A stretch of 64,000 bases of DNA from Phalacrocorax aristotelis (Eukaryota > Chordata > Aves > Suliformes > Phalacrocoracidae). The stretch lies in assembly GCF_949628215.1 (NCBI RefSeq), contig NC_134297.1, forward strand, positions 1,612,001 to 1,676,000, given 5' to 3'. The notes under the pieces were generated by a model. The model was not told the origin of the DNA and ran no database searches. It was given only the letters and a program-made list of their open reading frames with translations. This document shows, in pieces, positions 11,801 to 22,852 of the stretch. Within the stretch, counting starts at the first letter, position 1; every line of letters starts with the position of its first letter. The position numbers were made by a program, and so were the translations under genes.

Positions 11801-14800
11801 TATAAACAAAATGAGGCAACATGCCAGTCTCACTTGCTCTGCGTAAGAGCCAGGCGGCAACCCTGTGTGACCTCTCAGCAGAAAGGCAGCCCCTACCTGT
11901 ACACATCATATTTGATTCCTGGGGGCTTGCTGTTCTGCAGAAACATTTCTGGGGGGATGTAGCTCAAAGTGCCTCTCAAAGCACAGCTTTCAATATATTG
12001 CATTCGGCTAGACTGCTCCATCCATTTTGATAGGCCGAAGTCTGAGATCTGCAAGCAGGAAAAAACGAGAGTCTCCCCTGTAATGCTCACAGTCTCACCC
12101 CTCCTTATACTAGCTGGGAGTTACCTCCATCCTTCATGATCAGGGATGTGAGGAGGTGCCTAGCAGCTGAAACTTGATAAAACCCTGATAAAACTGTAGT
12201 TAGAGCTTTTCAATGAGTCCAGGAGATCAGCATTTCCTCCTGAGTTGGACCCTGAGGTTCCCAGTTCTGGCACAGATTGCCTGTATGATCCTGAGAATCC
12301 CATGTAATTTGTTTACCAGCTGCTTCTTATAAGCCCCAGTGGTCAATCTTTCATTGAGTGTTCCCGAAGAGCCTAACTTAATAGGATTCTGGACATATGA
12401 GTCAAAAAACAACCTTTCTCTTATTTGAGAAATAACCTGTCCCTACAAACACAGCATTAAGGTCATACCTTGACATGCATATTCCCATCTAGGAGAATGT
12501 TCCCTGGTTTTAGATCTAAGTGCAGCAAAGGAGGTGTCATGCTGTGCAGGAAATTCATAGCCAAGCCCATCTCATGGATAACCCGGAATTTGAGCTGCCA
12601 TGACATTTTGTGAGCGGGCAGTATTTTCTCCAAGGACCCTCTCGCCATGTATTCCATCACTATCCCCAAAGGGTTGTTGCAGACCCCATAGATAGTGACA
12701 ATGTGCTGGAATTTGATTTTCTCCATCTTGGTTGCCTCTTCCATTAGGCAGTTCATACTGGTCCTGGAAAAATACAAAATAAAAATAAAATATCAAAGTG
12801 GAACCAAGAAATGGTATCAGTCAATTCACAGACTAAGTTACTGTATAATGGCTTGGTGATATCCAGCCTTTCCAAGTAGTCCCACTTACCCTGAAAAGAT
12901 TCATTCCAATTTGCCCCTTCAGTTGGTGATAATGCTGGTGATAATACGGTGATCATATACGGATTGCTTGGGCAAATTGAACCACTAAACTCCTAGAGAA
13001 AGAGATCAGAACTTCTGTCTTAGTCCAGCTCTTAGAAGACCTTCAGTGGCCACAGAAAGCCTTGTCCATGTCTTGTTTTCACCCTGGTGAAATTCCCAAG
13101 TGATGCTTTCCTGAAAGCATGATGTCAGGAGCAGGGACACACTTGGTGAGCCATGCCTTTTTCATACAGCACATGTCCACTCAGTGACAGCCTGCACGCT
13201 GCTTGCAGGCAGCCAGGGTCCAATGGCACACTGACATGCTGAGCTTGTGTACAGGGAGGCTTGCACGGCCAGAGAGTGTGCCTTGGCCTTACATACACCT
13301 ACGCCTCTGCCTGCAGCTTTCTGTCCGTGAGCATGGAGAATCTGGTCACAAAGGGAGTCTAGACATTGCCAGTTTTGGCAGACCTGTTTCACTAAATCTT
13401 TACATTTCCCAGCCTGCTGAACAAGTTGGGGTGCCCAGAGCATGCTGACAGCAGCCAAGCGGTAAAGTCACAAAACCGTATTTAAAAAACACGCCCTGGG
13501 AATGAATCTGAGCTTGCAACAACATTATGCCAGGCCGCTAATAGCGCTAAACATAGGCCAGCTAAGCAAATCCTTCTGCCAGACTTCCTCTAGCATGCCC
13601 CCCACAGTAAAACATACCTCTGGATTGAGGAATCACTGGTATTGTCTTTCCCACTGTGGAAGAAAGGCTTAACATGGGAAGACACTGGGAACCGGCAGCA
13701 TAGAGGGTTGCAGATTGATTCTTACCCCTCCCAGGAAAATCACGGGCGTGGAGAAAGAAGTGGCTTCTGTGATTTATGGTTCCCTTCCTGGGACAGAATC
13801 ACTGGCTCAGCCCCTGTCTGCCTCCCTCCCAGGCACCCCAGGGGCTGGTGAGAGCTGACCTGCACAGGTTAGGCTGGATCCTGTGGCGGATGAGCATTGT
13901 GGAGAGTAGCAGAGGGAGTGAGGTTATCCCAGGAGGAGGCATTTGTACGATTAGCACAGGTACATGAGAAGGTACAGCAAGAAGGTGGATGTCAGACAAG
14001 CAGAGGGAGCCCCAAGAAATGAGGCTTGTAAGGGAGAAAAGGAAGAGCCCCAGGCGATTCCCGTGTTAAGAGTCTGAGTGTTTCAGCCCTCTGGAAAATT
14101 CTGTGACTGCATCTGTGGCTGTATTTCCTTTTTCTGTGGGTTCCCTGTGATTTTTTTCTCTCTCCTCAGCCCCAGCAGACCTGCGAACTATGAGCCTTTG
14201 CAGCTGACAGAAGTTGAGGTGAGAGCCATCTTTCAGCCACTCTCTTGCCTTCTCTCAGGTGGTACATAGATGCAGCAGCATTCACTGAGAACCTGCCCTC
14301 CTTGCTTTCATGCACCCACAGGGATGTCTTCTACCATCCCACAAAATCCATCTTCTGTTTTGTCCTGACAAGCAAAGCCATCCAAGGTTAATAAACTTGC
14401 TGGCAATTTGCCTCATCATTTTGAACGAACAGTGTGAAGCAGTCGGTTATGCATCAAGAGCGTGAGCAGATGGAAGGCACCACACCATTGTCTTCATTCG
14501 TAGCTACTGATGAGACACATTTTTTTACAAGCCTACAGACAGGAGTGCTAAGGAACTTTTAAAAATAAGCTCCTCTGAAACTTTTGCCTCCCTTACCAGA
14601 CAACTCTGCTGCTGTGCTTTTTTAAAACCACTGCATGGCCTGGAAGCTTTCAGTTTTGTATTTGGGGCTTGTACTTAGTACTGACAGATAAGCCAGAACC
14701 ATTGTATAATACGCATGTATGTGTATGAGAAGGCTCTGACAGATTCACATACCATGCACTCAGAGATGTTCTCTGTGGGTACGTGCGCATTAGACAAACT

Positions 14801-16433
14801 GCAGACTGAAGACCTGCCTCTCACAAATCTGGAAACCTTCTAAAGCAAGCAGAAATAGCCATTGAACAATTCCCCCCAGCTGCACAGGACTACAGGACCA
14901 ACACCGGCCCTTCTTACAGCCCCCATGGAAAGGAAGGATTTTTGGCACAGCCATAGTACAGGACAGAACAGTCTTGCCTTGTAAACCAGAGCTCACAGGG
15001 CTTACTGAAAAGTATAATATTAGTCAGAGCAGCCTCAAGGCTGTTTGGACATATGTAAGGGGCAGGAAAGTCTTTTATAACACTACATTGGAGCGCAAAG
15101 TTGTTTTCATGACAAACTAGTATAACTTCAGTCCCTAGGCGATCAGTACAGTAACTGTTAAAGGCTATTTTTCCCAAACTCAGATTTTCAGATTTAGTTT
15201 TTCAAATCCTGGTGATTGTAGAAATAGGCGTTTCTTCAAAAGAGAAAAAAAAATCTATGAACATTTCTGTCCACGTTCAACCATTCTTCTGGAGTGTAGA
15301 CTAGCAGCTGAGATAATCCATGAAAGCCATATGATTACATTTCCTAGAACGGATATATGCAGAAGTAAAACTGGTGGACCTGACTCTTTTCTTTTCGCCA
15401 AAAAGAGAATGAAATGCAAACATAACATCTGATGAGCATAAGCAGCGCAAACTAAAGAGGACAGTCACTGTCCAAATTGAACCACCTCAGCTGTTGTCAG
15501 TAACATGACAAGAAAAGCCACATGAGCATGTGATTTTTAACCAGGCAGGATCCTTCCAGCTTGAACGGAATAAAATTCTAGAATAAATGACTTCATTGAC
15601 TCAGTTCGTTTTTTCATCAGGACTGCCTATATCCTATGGGGTATCGGCAGGGGTTGCTATTACCTGGCTTCGTTCTATCTCCAGACCCAAGGTAGTCAGC
15701 AGAAGAGTCTCTGCAGGTGAGAGACAGAGCAAAAAGTAAAGTGAAGGTGCAGGTGCACCATCAAGAGAAAAGAGCATGTCTGGAGGGTAAGGCAAGTGAA
15801 GGAGCAGAGAACTTTGCGAGCCCAGCAAAAGCAGCTGGAAATTCACTGTCCCTCAGCTTTAAACCTGGTGATTTTGATGACTATTTTAGTTTAATTGATA
15901 CCCATTAGTCCCAATGTCCAGCGAAAGCGTCGAATAAGTAATTAGACTGTTTTATCCACATGCCCATGTTTAGTTTAGGATGCCTACTTCAGCCTCCAGA
16001 TATCAACATTAATTGTTCCGAGTAAGCGTTCCTTTCCCACTTGCACATGCACATACACAAATATGAAAGAAAAAGAGGCACAACTCCACATCACTAGTGT
16101 TTTTTCCACTCCGAGTACCCAGAACTCGACTTCCCAGGGAGAAGAAGTCATGTGAACATTTCCTTTGCAGTTTTAGCATCAAATCACCATAGACGGCTCT
16201 AACTGACAGTTTAAACTGCTGAGCTAGCAGAGACCGCATAGTTACCTCTCCATGCTGGAGTCCTGCAGCAGGTACGGAGAGCATTTCACTGCATAAACTG
16301 TTCTCCACCTCTTGTGCTTGACTTGGTACACATGCCCAAAGCCTCCACTGGCCACTTTAATCCAGTCTTCTTCAAAGTCCTCCTTATTAAAGACAGTTAA
16401 GCTGCCCAGTTGCCGGTCTTTCTCCAAAGTCAT
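7528..16433 (-). CDS. ANKK1: ANKK1, ankyrin repeat and kinase domain containing 1 (8 coding exons)
   Basis: Joining 16,433-16,246, 12,763-12,469, 12,048-11,897, 10,979-10,930, 10,832-10,677, 10,407-10,289, 9,303-9,258 and 8,876-7,528 gives 2,355 nt, i.e. 784 aa and a stop. Every join is GT-AG and in phase. Human ANKK1 is about 765 aa and matches along the whole length from memory. The N-terminal half is a RIP-family Ser/Thr kinase: glycine-rich loop at residues 28-35, Lys50 in VYAVK, catalytic HLDLKPGN (Asp146), and DFG at 164-166. The C-terminal half is about twelve 33-residue ankyrin repeats with the TPLHxAxxxG core. The family is presumed cytoplasmic or nuclear; substrates are poorly defined. 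The start ATG at 16,433 gives the same leader length as human. The gene appears intact. Confidence 0.95.
9258..9303 (-). CDS. ANKK1: ANKK1 exon 7 (46-nt micro-exon)
   Basis: This small exon lies between an AATGAG acceptor and a GGTG|GTAAGT donor. It enters in phase 0 and leaves in phase 1, so it bridges exons 6 and 8. It encodes [15 protein letters not shown] in the linker between kinase and ankyrin domains, where human has a similarly acidic stretch. It is assigned by phase and position only. Confidence 0.7.
10289..10407 (-). CDS. ANKK1: ANKK1 exon 6 (kinase-ankyrin linker)
   Basis: The acceptor is CTGGTAG and the donor CAGCAG|GTGAGC. It encodes a helix beginning [15 protein letters not shown], close to human DITIETDILLSLLQS at the end of the kinase domain. 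Confidence 0.9.
10677..10832 (-). CDS. ANKK1: ANKK1 exon 5 (kinase C-lobe)
   Basis: The acceptor is TTTTTCAG and the donor ACAG|GTGTAG. It encodes the C-lobe helices, including [20 protein letters not shown], the conserved CW-x6-RP motif of tyrosine-kinase-like kinases. Confidence 0.95.
10930..10979 (-). CDS. ANKK1: ANKK1 exon 4 (50 nt, kinase C-lobe)
   Basis: The acceptor is TGCCTGCAG and the donor GCAG|GTAAAT. It encodes [18 protein letters not shown], the kinase subdomain IX helix (human SFAIVIWELLTQKKPYSG). Confidence 0.92.
11897..12048 (-). CDS. ANKK1: ANKK1 exon 3 (activation segment)
   Basis: The acceptor is GCTTGCAG and the donor ACAG|GTAGGG. It begins with [12 protein letters not shown], so it carries the DFG motif, the activation loop and the YIPPEMF (APE-equivalent) segment. 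Confidence 0.95.
12469..12763 (-). CDS. ANKK1: ANKK1 exon 2 (kinase N-lobe and catalytic loop)
   Basis: The acceptor is TTTTTCCAG and the donor AAG|GTATGA. It encodes the alpha-C helix ([15 protein letters not shown]), the hinge and the catalytic loop [15 protein letters not shown] in place of HRD is also present in human ANKK1 as I recall it. Confidence 0.95.
12764..16245 (-). other. ANKK1: ANKK1 intron 1
   Basis: This 3.5 kb intron lies between the first two coding exons. I saw no RNA gene, repeat family or nested reading frame that I could support. Confidence 0.6.
16246..16433 (-). CDS. ANKK1: ANKK1 exon 1 (start codon, glycine loop)
   Basis: The ATG at 16,433-16,431 starts [15 protein letters not shown], matching the human LGSLPVF start. 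The glycine-rich loop ASGGFGHV and the catalytic lysine (VYAVK) follow. The donor is GAGAG|GTAACT. Any 5' UTR exon upstream was not identified. Confidence 0.93.
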
Positions 16434-17178
16434 GACAAAAAAGGCAGCCTGGCACTCTGCCTCCTGCTCAGGTGGTATCAGAGAAGAAGAAAGGAGCTCT
16501 TCCTACTTCTGACTTGCATAGGGAGGTAGGGAGTTACCCAACATGAGCCATGTTACTTACTGCCAAGAGGTGGATCCTAAGTATCACTCTCATTTGGTAT
16601 GGAGAAGAGCTGCATTACTTAACTCCAGGCACTCATGCCAGGCTACTGCTCAGAGCTTGGCCAGGCTGGGTATATGTCTACATTTCCATAAGGCTGCCCT
16701 TCTCCCTCGTATTGAGCACTGGGTGGGCAAATGCTGATGGAACACAAGATGAAAAATGGTGCAATGCAACAATCCTTTAGCAATTGCACTGTGCTGAAGA
16801 TGGGATTCCTCACCAGCGGTGTCAGTATACGTTGGCTGAAAGTGAGGCAGATTGATACTTAAAGAGAAGGAAGGACTTACATAGCGAGAAATCCGCAAGG
16901 CTCCTGCGCAGCACTGCGTATGTGAGCTGGATGAAGAACAAAAGTGGAAAACACTCCAGAAAGAAAAAGAACATAGAAGTAGCATGTGGCAAGCATGAGT
17001 GCATGACCCTGACAAAATCCTTCAAGAGAAATACAACAAACATGGTGAGCCAGAGTGGTTACCTCAAGGATAAAGTATGCTGCCGAATGCCCGCAAGGGG
17101 CATTTGAAGAAACAGGCGAGTACTGGAGAGCTGGTCTGAGCAGTTTAACCACTACCACCTGAGCACTAGTAACAGCAC
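16434..17178. other. Immediate upstream region of ANKK1
   Basis: No coding exon is supported here. It presumably contains the ANKK1 5' UTR and promoter on the minus strand, but I see no clear TATA box or CpG island to place the transcription start. Confidence 0.35.
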
Positions 17179-17507
17179 GCATGCTTTTAGTTGCTTTATG
17201 CCTGGACTCCCCCGCTGTAAAACCGGTTTAATGACACTCCTCTGGGTCTTGTGCATGTGTGTCTTTAACGACTTAGCACAGGCACTATCTCTGTAGGTAA
17301 GTCAATGCCAGGTGCAACGTGGTGCTGGTTTCCTCAGCGCTACTGCAATACAAATGATAATTTCTGAAGGGTAATTGTTGTTGAGCCTTGACCTGGAATT
17401 TTTAGCCACATATAAGATCTGGAGAAATTCTTGGAGGAAGACTGATCCAGGTGGAAGCACAAGCTACTTGTGCGTTGCATTTGACAAGAGGTGCTCTGGC
17501 AGTGGCC
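17179..17507. repeat. Duplicated segment, copy A (partner 25,711-26,043)
   Basis: About 330 bases starting CACGCATGCTTTTAGTTGC and ending CTCTGGCAGTGG are nearly identical to 25,711-26,043 in the same orientation. The few differences I saw include CATGTGTG versus CATGTGCG, a missing TTAG, and GCACAAGC versus GCACGAGC. The flanks differ, so this is a recent local duplication or two insertions of one element. Confidence 0.92.
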
Positions 17508-17600
17508 CATCACTCACAACTGCAAGGCTTTAGGGAAAGAAGGAAAAAAGCCAGACAGGCTCTGCAGCCTTTCAGGGGAAAAAAAGAGCATTAGAGCCTG
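17508..17600 (-). pseudogene. Relic of the mucin-ZP gene exon 3 boundary
   Basis: The block CATCACTCACAACTGCAAGG at 17,508 plus the following CTTTAGGGAAAGAAGGAAAA repeats 30,461-30,503, which is the acceptor and first codons of exon 3 of the ZP gene. Weaker similarity seems to continue into intron 2. Here it is joined directly to the 17,179-17,507 duplicate and keeps only the first few codons, so it is a non-coding fragment. Confidence 0.7.
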
Positions 17601-18759
17601 ACTTGTGACTGTTGCTGATTTCCTGCCACTCCCTAAGAGTTGCCCACCAAGTGTGATGCTTCTGGCCCAGGTACCACCCCTGGCCACCTCCACTTGTGCT
17701 CTTTACCAGCAGTCACCTGCCAGCACAACTTTAGGGCCGAGGACAAGCACAATGGGGGTCCACTCCCCCATGTTCGAGCACAGGCCGGTGCCTTACAGTT
17801 TTATTATAGAAAGTTCAGGAGGAGGTGAGGGAGTGGAGAAAAACCACTACATGGTTGCAGAGTTGAAGCTGCTGCTGCTTCACTTCCTCCACAGAGGTTA
17901 CAAGTGTGCTACGTTTGTCAGCAATTACCTCAGGCACATTCCAGGGTCTGTTTCAGCTTTAATGCCATTGAAATAAAAGGTTAAGATGGGTGGCAATCAT
18001 GCTGACCATTTACACCTTTGTTGACAACAACAACTTACACTTCTTGAAGTGAACCTTTCCGGCTTTTGCCCAAACTGGGGAGCAATTTTACCCAAGTCCA
18101 TGCCTTAACTGTAGAAGTGGAGCTCAAACTCACAAGTTTGCAATTGTCACACTTTCTTTTGGATTTCCTAAGGCACAAGCCTGTGGTGCTCCTCTGAGGC
18201 AAAGGGGAACGCTGCAGTTATTGATGACCCTCCTCAGCCTCGAGATGAAGAAGGATGGAGGCTGAGATGGTCAGGGAGGGCTGGGGCCTCGGCTGCTCTC
18301 AGAAACCCAGCCCCAAGTCGCTCTGCACACTGGTCCCTTTGCACAACACATGCAGCCTCACCTCTGCCCCTGAACATCTCCCACCCCCACCCCCTTGCCC
18401 TGAACTAGTACCCTGCCAGCTACAGCTCAGTCCAAAGATGAACCGACATAAAGCACTCCTAAAGCAACACCACCCTACCACCAAGCTTGTTTCTGGAAAC
18501 CGCCACCTGACCTCCCTGAGGTTCCGCTTGCAACCAGCCAGGACCAATACACTGAGCAATAATTCCAGTAGTTGCCGAGGGATAAAATCACATGTGCTGC
18601 AATTTTGCTCCCGTCAGTTAAAGCACAGCTGGACAGGAAAGTAGTGAAACAGGGAACAAACAGCTGGAGAAAGTATTTTATTGGGTACCGCAAGCACTGA
18701 ATAGCTGGGAAAAGGGTGTGCACAGAAGCTGTTCCCAGATAGAGAGGAGAAACACATTC
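17601..18759. other. Gene-free stretch between relic and GC-rich block
   Basis: Short open frames exist on both strands, but none carries splice signals or a motif I recognise. Confidence 0.4.
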
Positions 18760-19100
18760 CACCAGAGGCTGAGGTCCATCAGCTTCCTCCCCCGTGCAGG
18801 TGCTGAAAGAGAAGCACTTCCTTCCACACACAATAGATGCCTCTTCTTCCTTCTCCACCAGCAGCTGCTGCAAAGGCAGGAGGACGCTGTCAGGACTGAG
18901 AAACCGCTGCTTCGCCACCTAGAGGAGGGGGACACTGGGACGGCCCCCAGAGAGGGCTCCCCACAGCACCACCCGGTCCCTGGCCATCCTCCCACACCTA
19001 CCCCCTATCCCCTAACACACCACCCCTCCCGCCCCCCGCAAAGACATCGCTGATCCGATTGGCTTTTCTCACCGAATTGGTGCTCCCCCAGGCGTGACTG
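18760..19100 (+). repeat. GC-rich low-copy repeat, unit copy 1
   Basis: This copy resembles 22,480-22,720. Shared landmarks are a CTCCACCAGCAGCTGCTGC-like segment, a CCCACAGCACCACCCG segment, and GGCTTTTCTCACCGAATTGG followed by TGCTCC (19,060-19,085 and 22,682-22,708). The copies are diverged but colinear. Confidence 0.75.
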
Positions 19101-19625
19101 CTGCCACCTGTGGAGTTCTGGCCGGTGCTGGAGCTGGGCTCGGAGGCGGGCACCCCGGGCAAAGCAAGCTGGGCACGCAAGGCGGCGGCCAAAGAGGCTG
19201 CGCCCCTGCTTACAGGGGGCTCGAGCCGCCGCCTGGACTGCAAAGCGCCCGGGACTCCAGGGCACTGGCCGGGCCCCGGCTTACAGGGCGGCCCTGGTCC
19301 CAAAGGCCCACGGAGGCTCCTTCTCTCCGATTCAGGGGCACCCTAACCCACACCCCACTAACGGGGCGGTCACCCCACGCAGGCTGCCAGCTGAGCACTA
19401 TCAAGTGCTGGGCACTTTCTGCCCTGGAGGCAGGTGAATCAGCAGCGGTGGTTGGTGACTTTGGCAAGGGCTTCTCCTGTGAGGTTTTGGGGGCTTGGGC
19501 GGAAAAACTTCCTGAGGTGGGTTCCTCATCACTTGAGAGAAGCTGCTGCTTCAGTGCGGAGCAGCTGGTTGGAAAGTGGCTGGTGTCTGGGGCCTGCAAG
19601 TGGTGCTTGCCACCCTAAATCTGCT

Positions 19626-19670
19626 GTGCTGCCCTGCCCTGCCATGCCCTGCCCTGCCATGCCCTGGTCC
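19626..19670 (+). repeat. Short tandem repeat of CCCTG/CCATG
   Basis: Repeated CCCTG and CCATG pentamers run for about 45 bases inside the GC-rich block. Confidence 0.7.
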
Positions 19671-19689
19671 CCTTTCCCTCTGCCCTCAG

Positions 19690-20265
19690 CCCCAAAAGCA
19701 GCTTGGGAGAGAGAGAAGCACCAGGGAAGGTGGGAGGCTGGGGGGAAGGGGCCCGTTCCGGGCATCGGGGATGTGCCTGCAAGCAGGGCCCAGGTCCTTC
19801 CCGGGCAGCCCTAGCACTGGGAAGCCCTTTTATTGCCCTGAGCTGGGCCGCCACCCCAGAAGCAGGGCTGGGGCCTCTGCCCTTTAAGCCTCCAGGCTGC
19901 CGGGCACCACAGTGCCCAAGGGTGAGAAAAGCGGGTCTAAGATGGCTGAGCCGGGGGGGGCAGGGGGCGTGGGGGGGAAGGATGGCCGGGGGTCAGGAAG
20001 CGCTGCGGGGAGGTCCCTCCGGGGACCGGCACCACTCTGTCCCCCAGGCGGAGGAGTTGGCGCTTGACTGCGCCCTCCTTCCTTGGCAACAGCTCCTGGA
20101 GAAGAAAGAAGGAAAGAAAGAGGCATCCATTGTGTGTGGAACTGCAGGGCAAGAGCGAGCAAGAGGAGGGGCGGCGGGCTGAAGAAGGGGAAAGAGAAAG
20201 GTGCTCTGGGCAAAGGGACCTCCCTGCCACGGGGGCTGCAGTCACACAAGAGCATCCTTGGCGCG
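19690..20265 (-). repeat. GC-rich low-copy repeat, inverted copy
   Basis: Read on the minus strand this matches two parts of the plus-strand copies. Segment 20,130-20,260 is the reverse complement of the GTGACCACAGTCCC...TCCCTTTGC...GCCTTTCTC region at 21,358-21,425 and 22,367-22,435. Segment 19,690-19,830 is the reverse complement of 21,760-21,900 (GGGGGCCC...CAGCCTCCCGCCTTCC...CAAGCTGCT). It therefore forms a large inverted repeat with the copies to its right. Confidence 0.75.
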
Positions 20266-21180
20266 TCTGGGATGGTTTTTATGCGTCTGGGGGAGGTACC
20301 TGGCTCAATGCCGTTCCCTAGATTTTTAGAATCCTTTCCACTTCTGTGTTAAGAAGACGCAACTTCCAAAAGCAGCGCCAAAGGCGGGACTGCGCCCTCG
20401 GGCACAGCTCTCCCTCAACCTGCACCCTCTAAAGGGCGAGGGAGGGCTTGTTGCTGTTGGCTGGCTAAAGCAGCCTCCCCAGCCCTGCTTACAGGGGGGT
20501 CGGGCTGCTCCTGGGACAGGACAGAGGGCTCCACGGCTCGGGGCTGGCACGCTGGCAGCTCGCCAGCAGGACAGGCAGCCACGCAGGCAGAGACCCAGGC
20601 CCTGACTACAGGCTGGTCGCCTTGCCCGCGCTACGACTAAGCGGCTTCGCTCCGTCCTTAGAGGGAAGGGAAAGGGGCAAGCCCGGACTCCCCCTCCGCT
20701 CGCGGGCTCAGAGGGGACCCCCCTGTTGCTGCACAGAGCCCCTCTTTCCCTCCTGGGGAGTTGAAGCTAAGTACGCTGCAGCACTTTTAACAAGGGCCTA
20801 AACAAGAAGCTCATTCACTCGCTCACTCACATGGATGCAGACACAGACACAGACACGGACTCGGACAGGGAAAACCAGAACTTCCCGGAAGAGAGAGCGC
20901 GAGCTCTGTGCAGCCAATGTCTGGGGAGCCATCCCTACCCCCGAGCAGGAGAGGAGAGCCTCAGACCTGCCCCCTGGGCTGCACGGAGGCCGAGGGGGGC
21001 GGGGGGGCCTCAACGTGCCAAGGGGCCTCACGGGTGGCCAAGGGGCAAATGCCGTGACATGCCCCGACTCTGGGGGGGTCACGCTGGCCAGGCCGCCGGC
21101 AGGCAGAAAGCCGCCGCCGGGGCTGGAGGAGGGGGGCGGGAATACGGCCCTCCCCTGCTTACAGGGTGGGCTTGGGGTCC

Positions 21181-21660
21181 AGCGAGCTCCATTTCCCCCT
21201 CGGGTGCAGAGGCGGTGGCGCTCACCCTCCTTACAGGGTCGCCACTCCCTCCGGGCATGGGGCACCATGGAAAAAGGCCAAAGACCTGAGCCCTGGTTAC
21301 AGGGAGGTCGCCCAGCGCAAAGCTAGCCAGGACACCAAAGGTGCTGGCAATGCTTTTGTGTGACCACAGTCCCCGTGACAGGGAGATCCCTTTGCTCAGA
21401 GCACCTTTCTCTTTCCCCCACTTCAGCCCGCCACTCCTCTTCTCGCTCACTCTCGCCTCGCCGTTCCACACGATGCCTTGTGTTTCTTCTCCAGGAGCTG
21501 CTCCCAAGGAACAAGGGCACAGTCAAGCACCAGGTCCTCCGCCGGGAGGACAGAAGGGTGCCAGTCCCCGGAGGGAGGTCCCCACAGAACTCCCTGACCC
21601 CCAGCCACCCTTCCTCCCTCCTACCTTCTACCCCCCCAGGCTCAGCCATCTTAGACCCAC
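21181..21660 (+). repeat. GC-rich low-copy repeat, unit copy 2
   Basis: This is a direct repeat of 22,190-22,620 about 1.0 kb apart. Colinear shared blocks include GTGCAGAGGCGGTGGCGCTC versus GTGCAGAGACGCTGGCTCTC, TCACCCTCCTTACAGGGTC, AGCCCTGGTTACAGGGAGG and TGTGACCACAGTCCC. Confidence 0.85.
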
Positions 21661-22189
21661 CTTTCTCACCACCGTGGTTCCCCACGGCCTGGAGGGAGGC
21701 CAAAGATCAGAGACCCCAGCCCTGCTTCCGGGGCAATGGCCCAGCTCAAGGCTTTAAAAGGGCTTCCCAATGCCAGGGCTGCCCGGGCAGGAGCTGGGCC
21801 CTACTCACAGGCACTATGCAATACCCGGAGGGGGCCCCTTCCCCCCAGCCTCCCGCCTTCCCTGGTGCTCCTCTCTCTTCCAAGCTGCTCCTGGGGCTGG
21901 GAGCAGAGAGGAAGAGGGCTAGGGCAGGGCACGCCCAGCCCCACACATCTCAGCCCCATGCCTCTGACAGGCCGGGGCCAGGGACACCCGCCTGCTTACA
22001 GGTGGTCCCTCCCAGCACCTCCCGCTGAGCACAGGGGACATGCACAGCCCTACTTACGGGCGGTCCCCCTCGGCTCGGCACTCGCTCCCCACAAGCCCCA
22101 CGGAGCCCAAGGCTCTGACCTGCGCCTGACTTACAGGCTGGCCATCCTGGCTGCAGCACACCACCCACCACCCCCTAACAGTTCAGGAG

Positions 22190-22720
22190 CTCCACTTCCC
22201 CCCCCAGGTGCAGAGACGCTGGCTCTCACCCTCCTTACAGGGTCACCACTCTCTCCAGGCAGCCTAAGCATGGGGCAATGTGGCAAAAGGCCAGCAAAAG
22301 CAAAGACCCAAGCCCTGGTTACAGGGAGGTCGCTGAAGTCCAGAGGTGCTGGTAATGCCCTAATGTGACCACAGTCCCAGTGACAGGGAGGTCCCTTTGC
22401 CCAGAGTGCCTTTCTCATTCCTCCAACTTCAGCCTCCCGGGCTTCCTCCGCTCCTCTTCTCGCTTGCCCTTGCCCCGCAGTGCCACACGATGGATGATGC
22501 CTCCTCCGTCTGCTCCACCAGCTGCTGCCAAGGCAGGAGTACGCGGTCAGGACCAAGAGGGACGCCGGCCCCCGGAGGGAGCTCGCCACAGCACCACCCG
22601 AGCCCCGGCCGTCCTCCCGCCCCTACCCCGTAGCCCCGACGCTCTGCTCCCTCCCTCTCCCCCCAAAAAAGGCTTGCAGATCGGCTTTTCTCACCGAATT
22701 GGTGCTCCGGGGCTCACGAG
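22190..22720 (+). repeat. GC-rich low-copy repeat, unit copy 3
   Basis: This is a direct repeat of 21,181-21,660. Its right part (22,480-22,720) also resembles copy 1 at 18,760-19,100. The open reading frames across it on both strands come from base composition and are not treated as genes. Confidence 0.85.
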
Positions 22721-22852
22721 TGGGAGGGACCCTCTGCTGCTCCGGGCTCCTGGCTGCTCCCGGCAGGGGCAGGGCCCCCCGCACGCCCTGCGGCGATGGC
22801 TGACCGCGCTTCCCCGGGCCGGCGCCGGAGCCACGGCGCTCCCAGACCCCCA

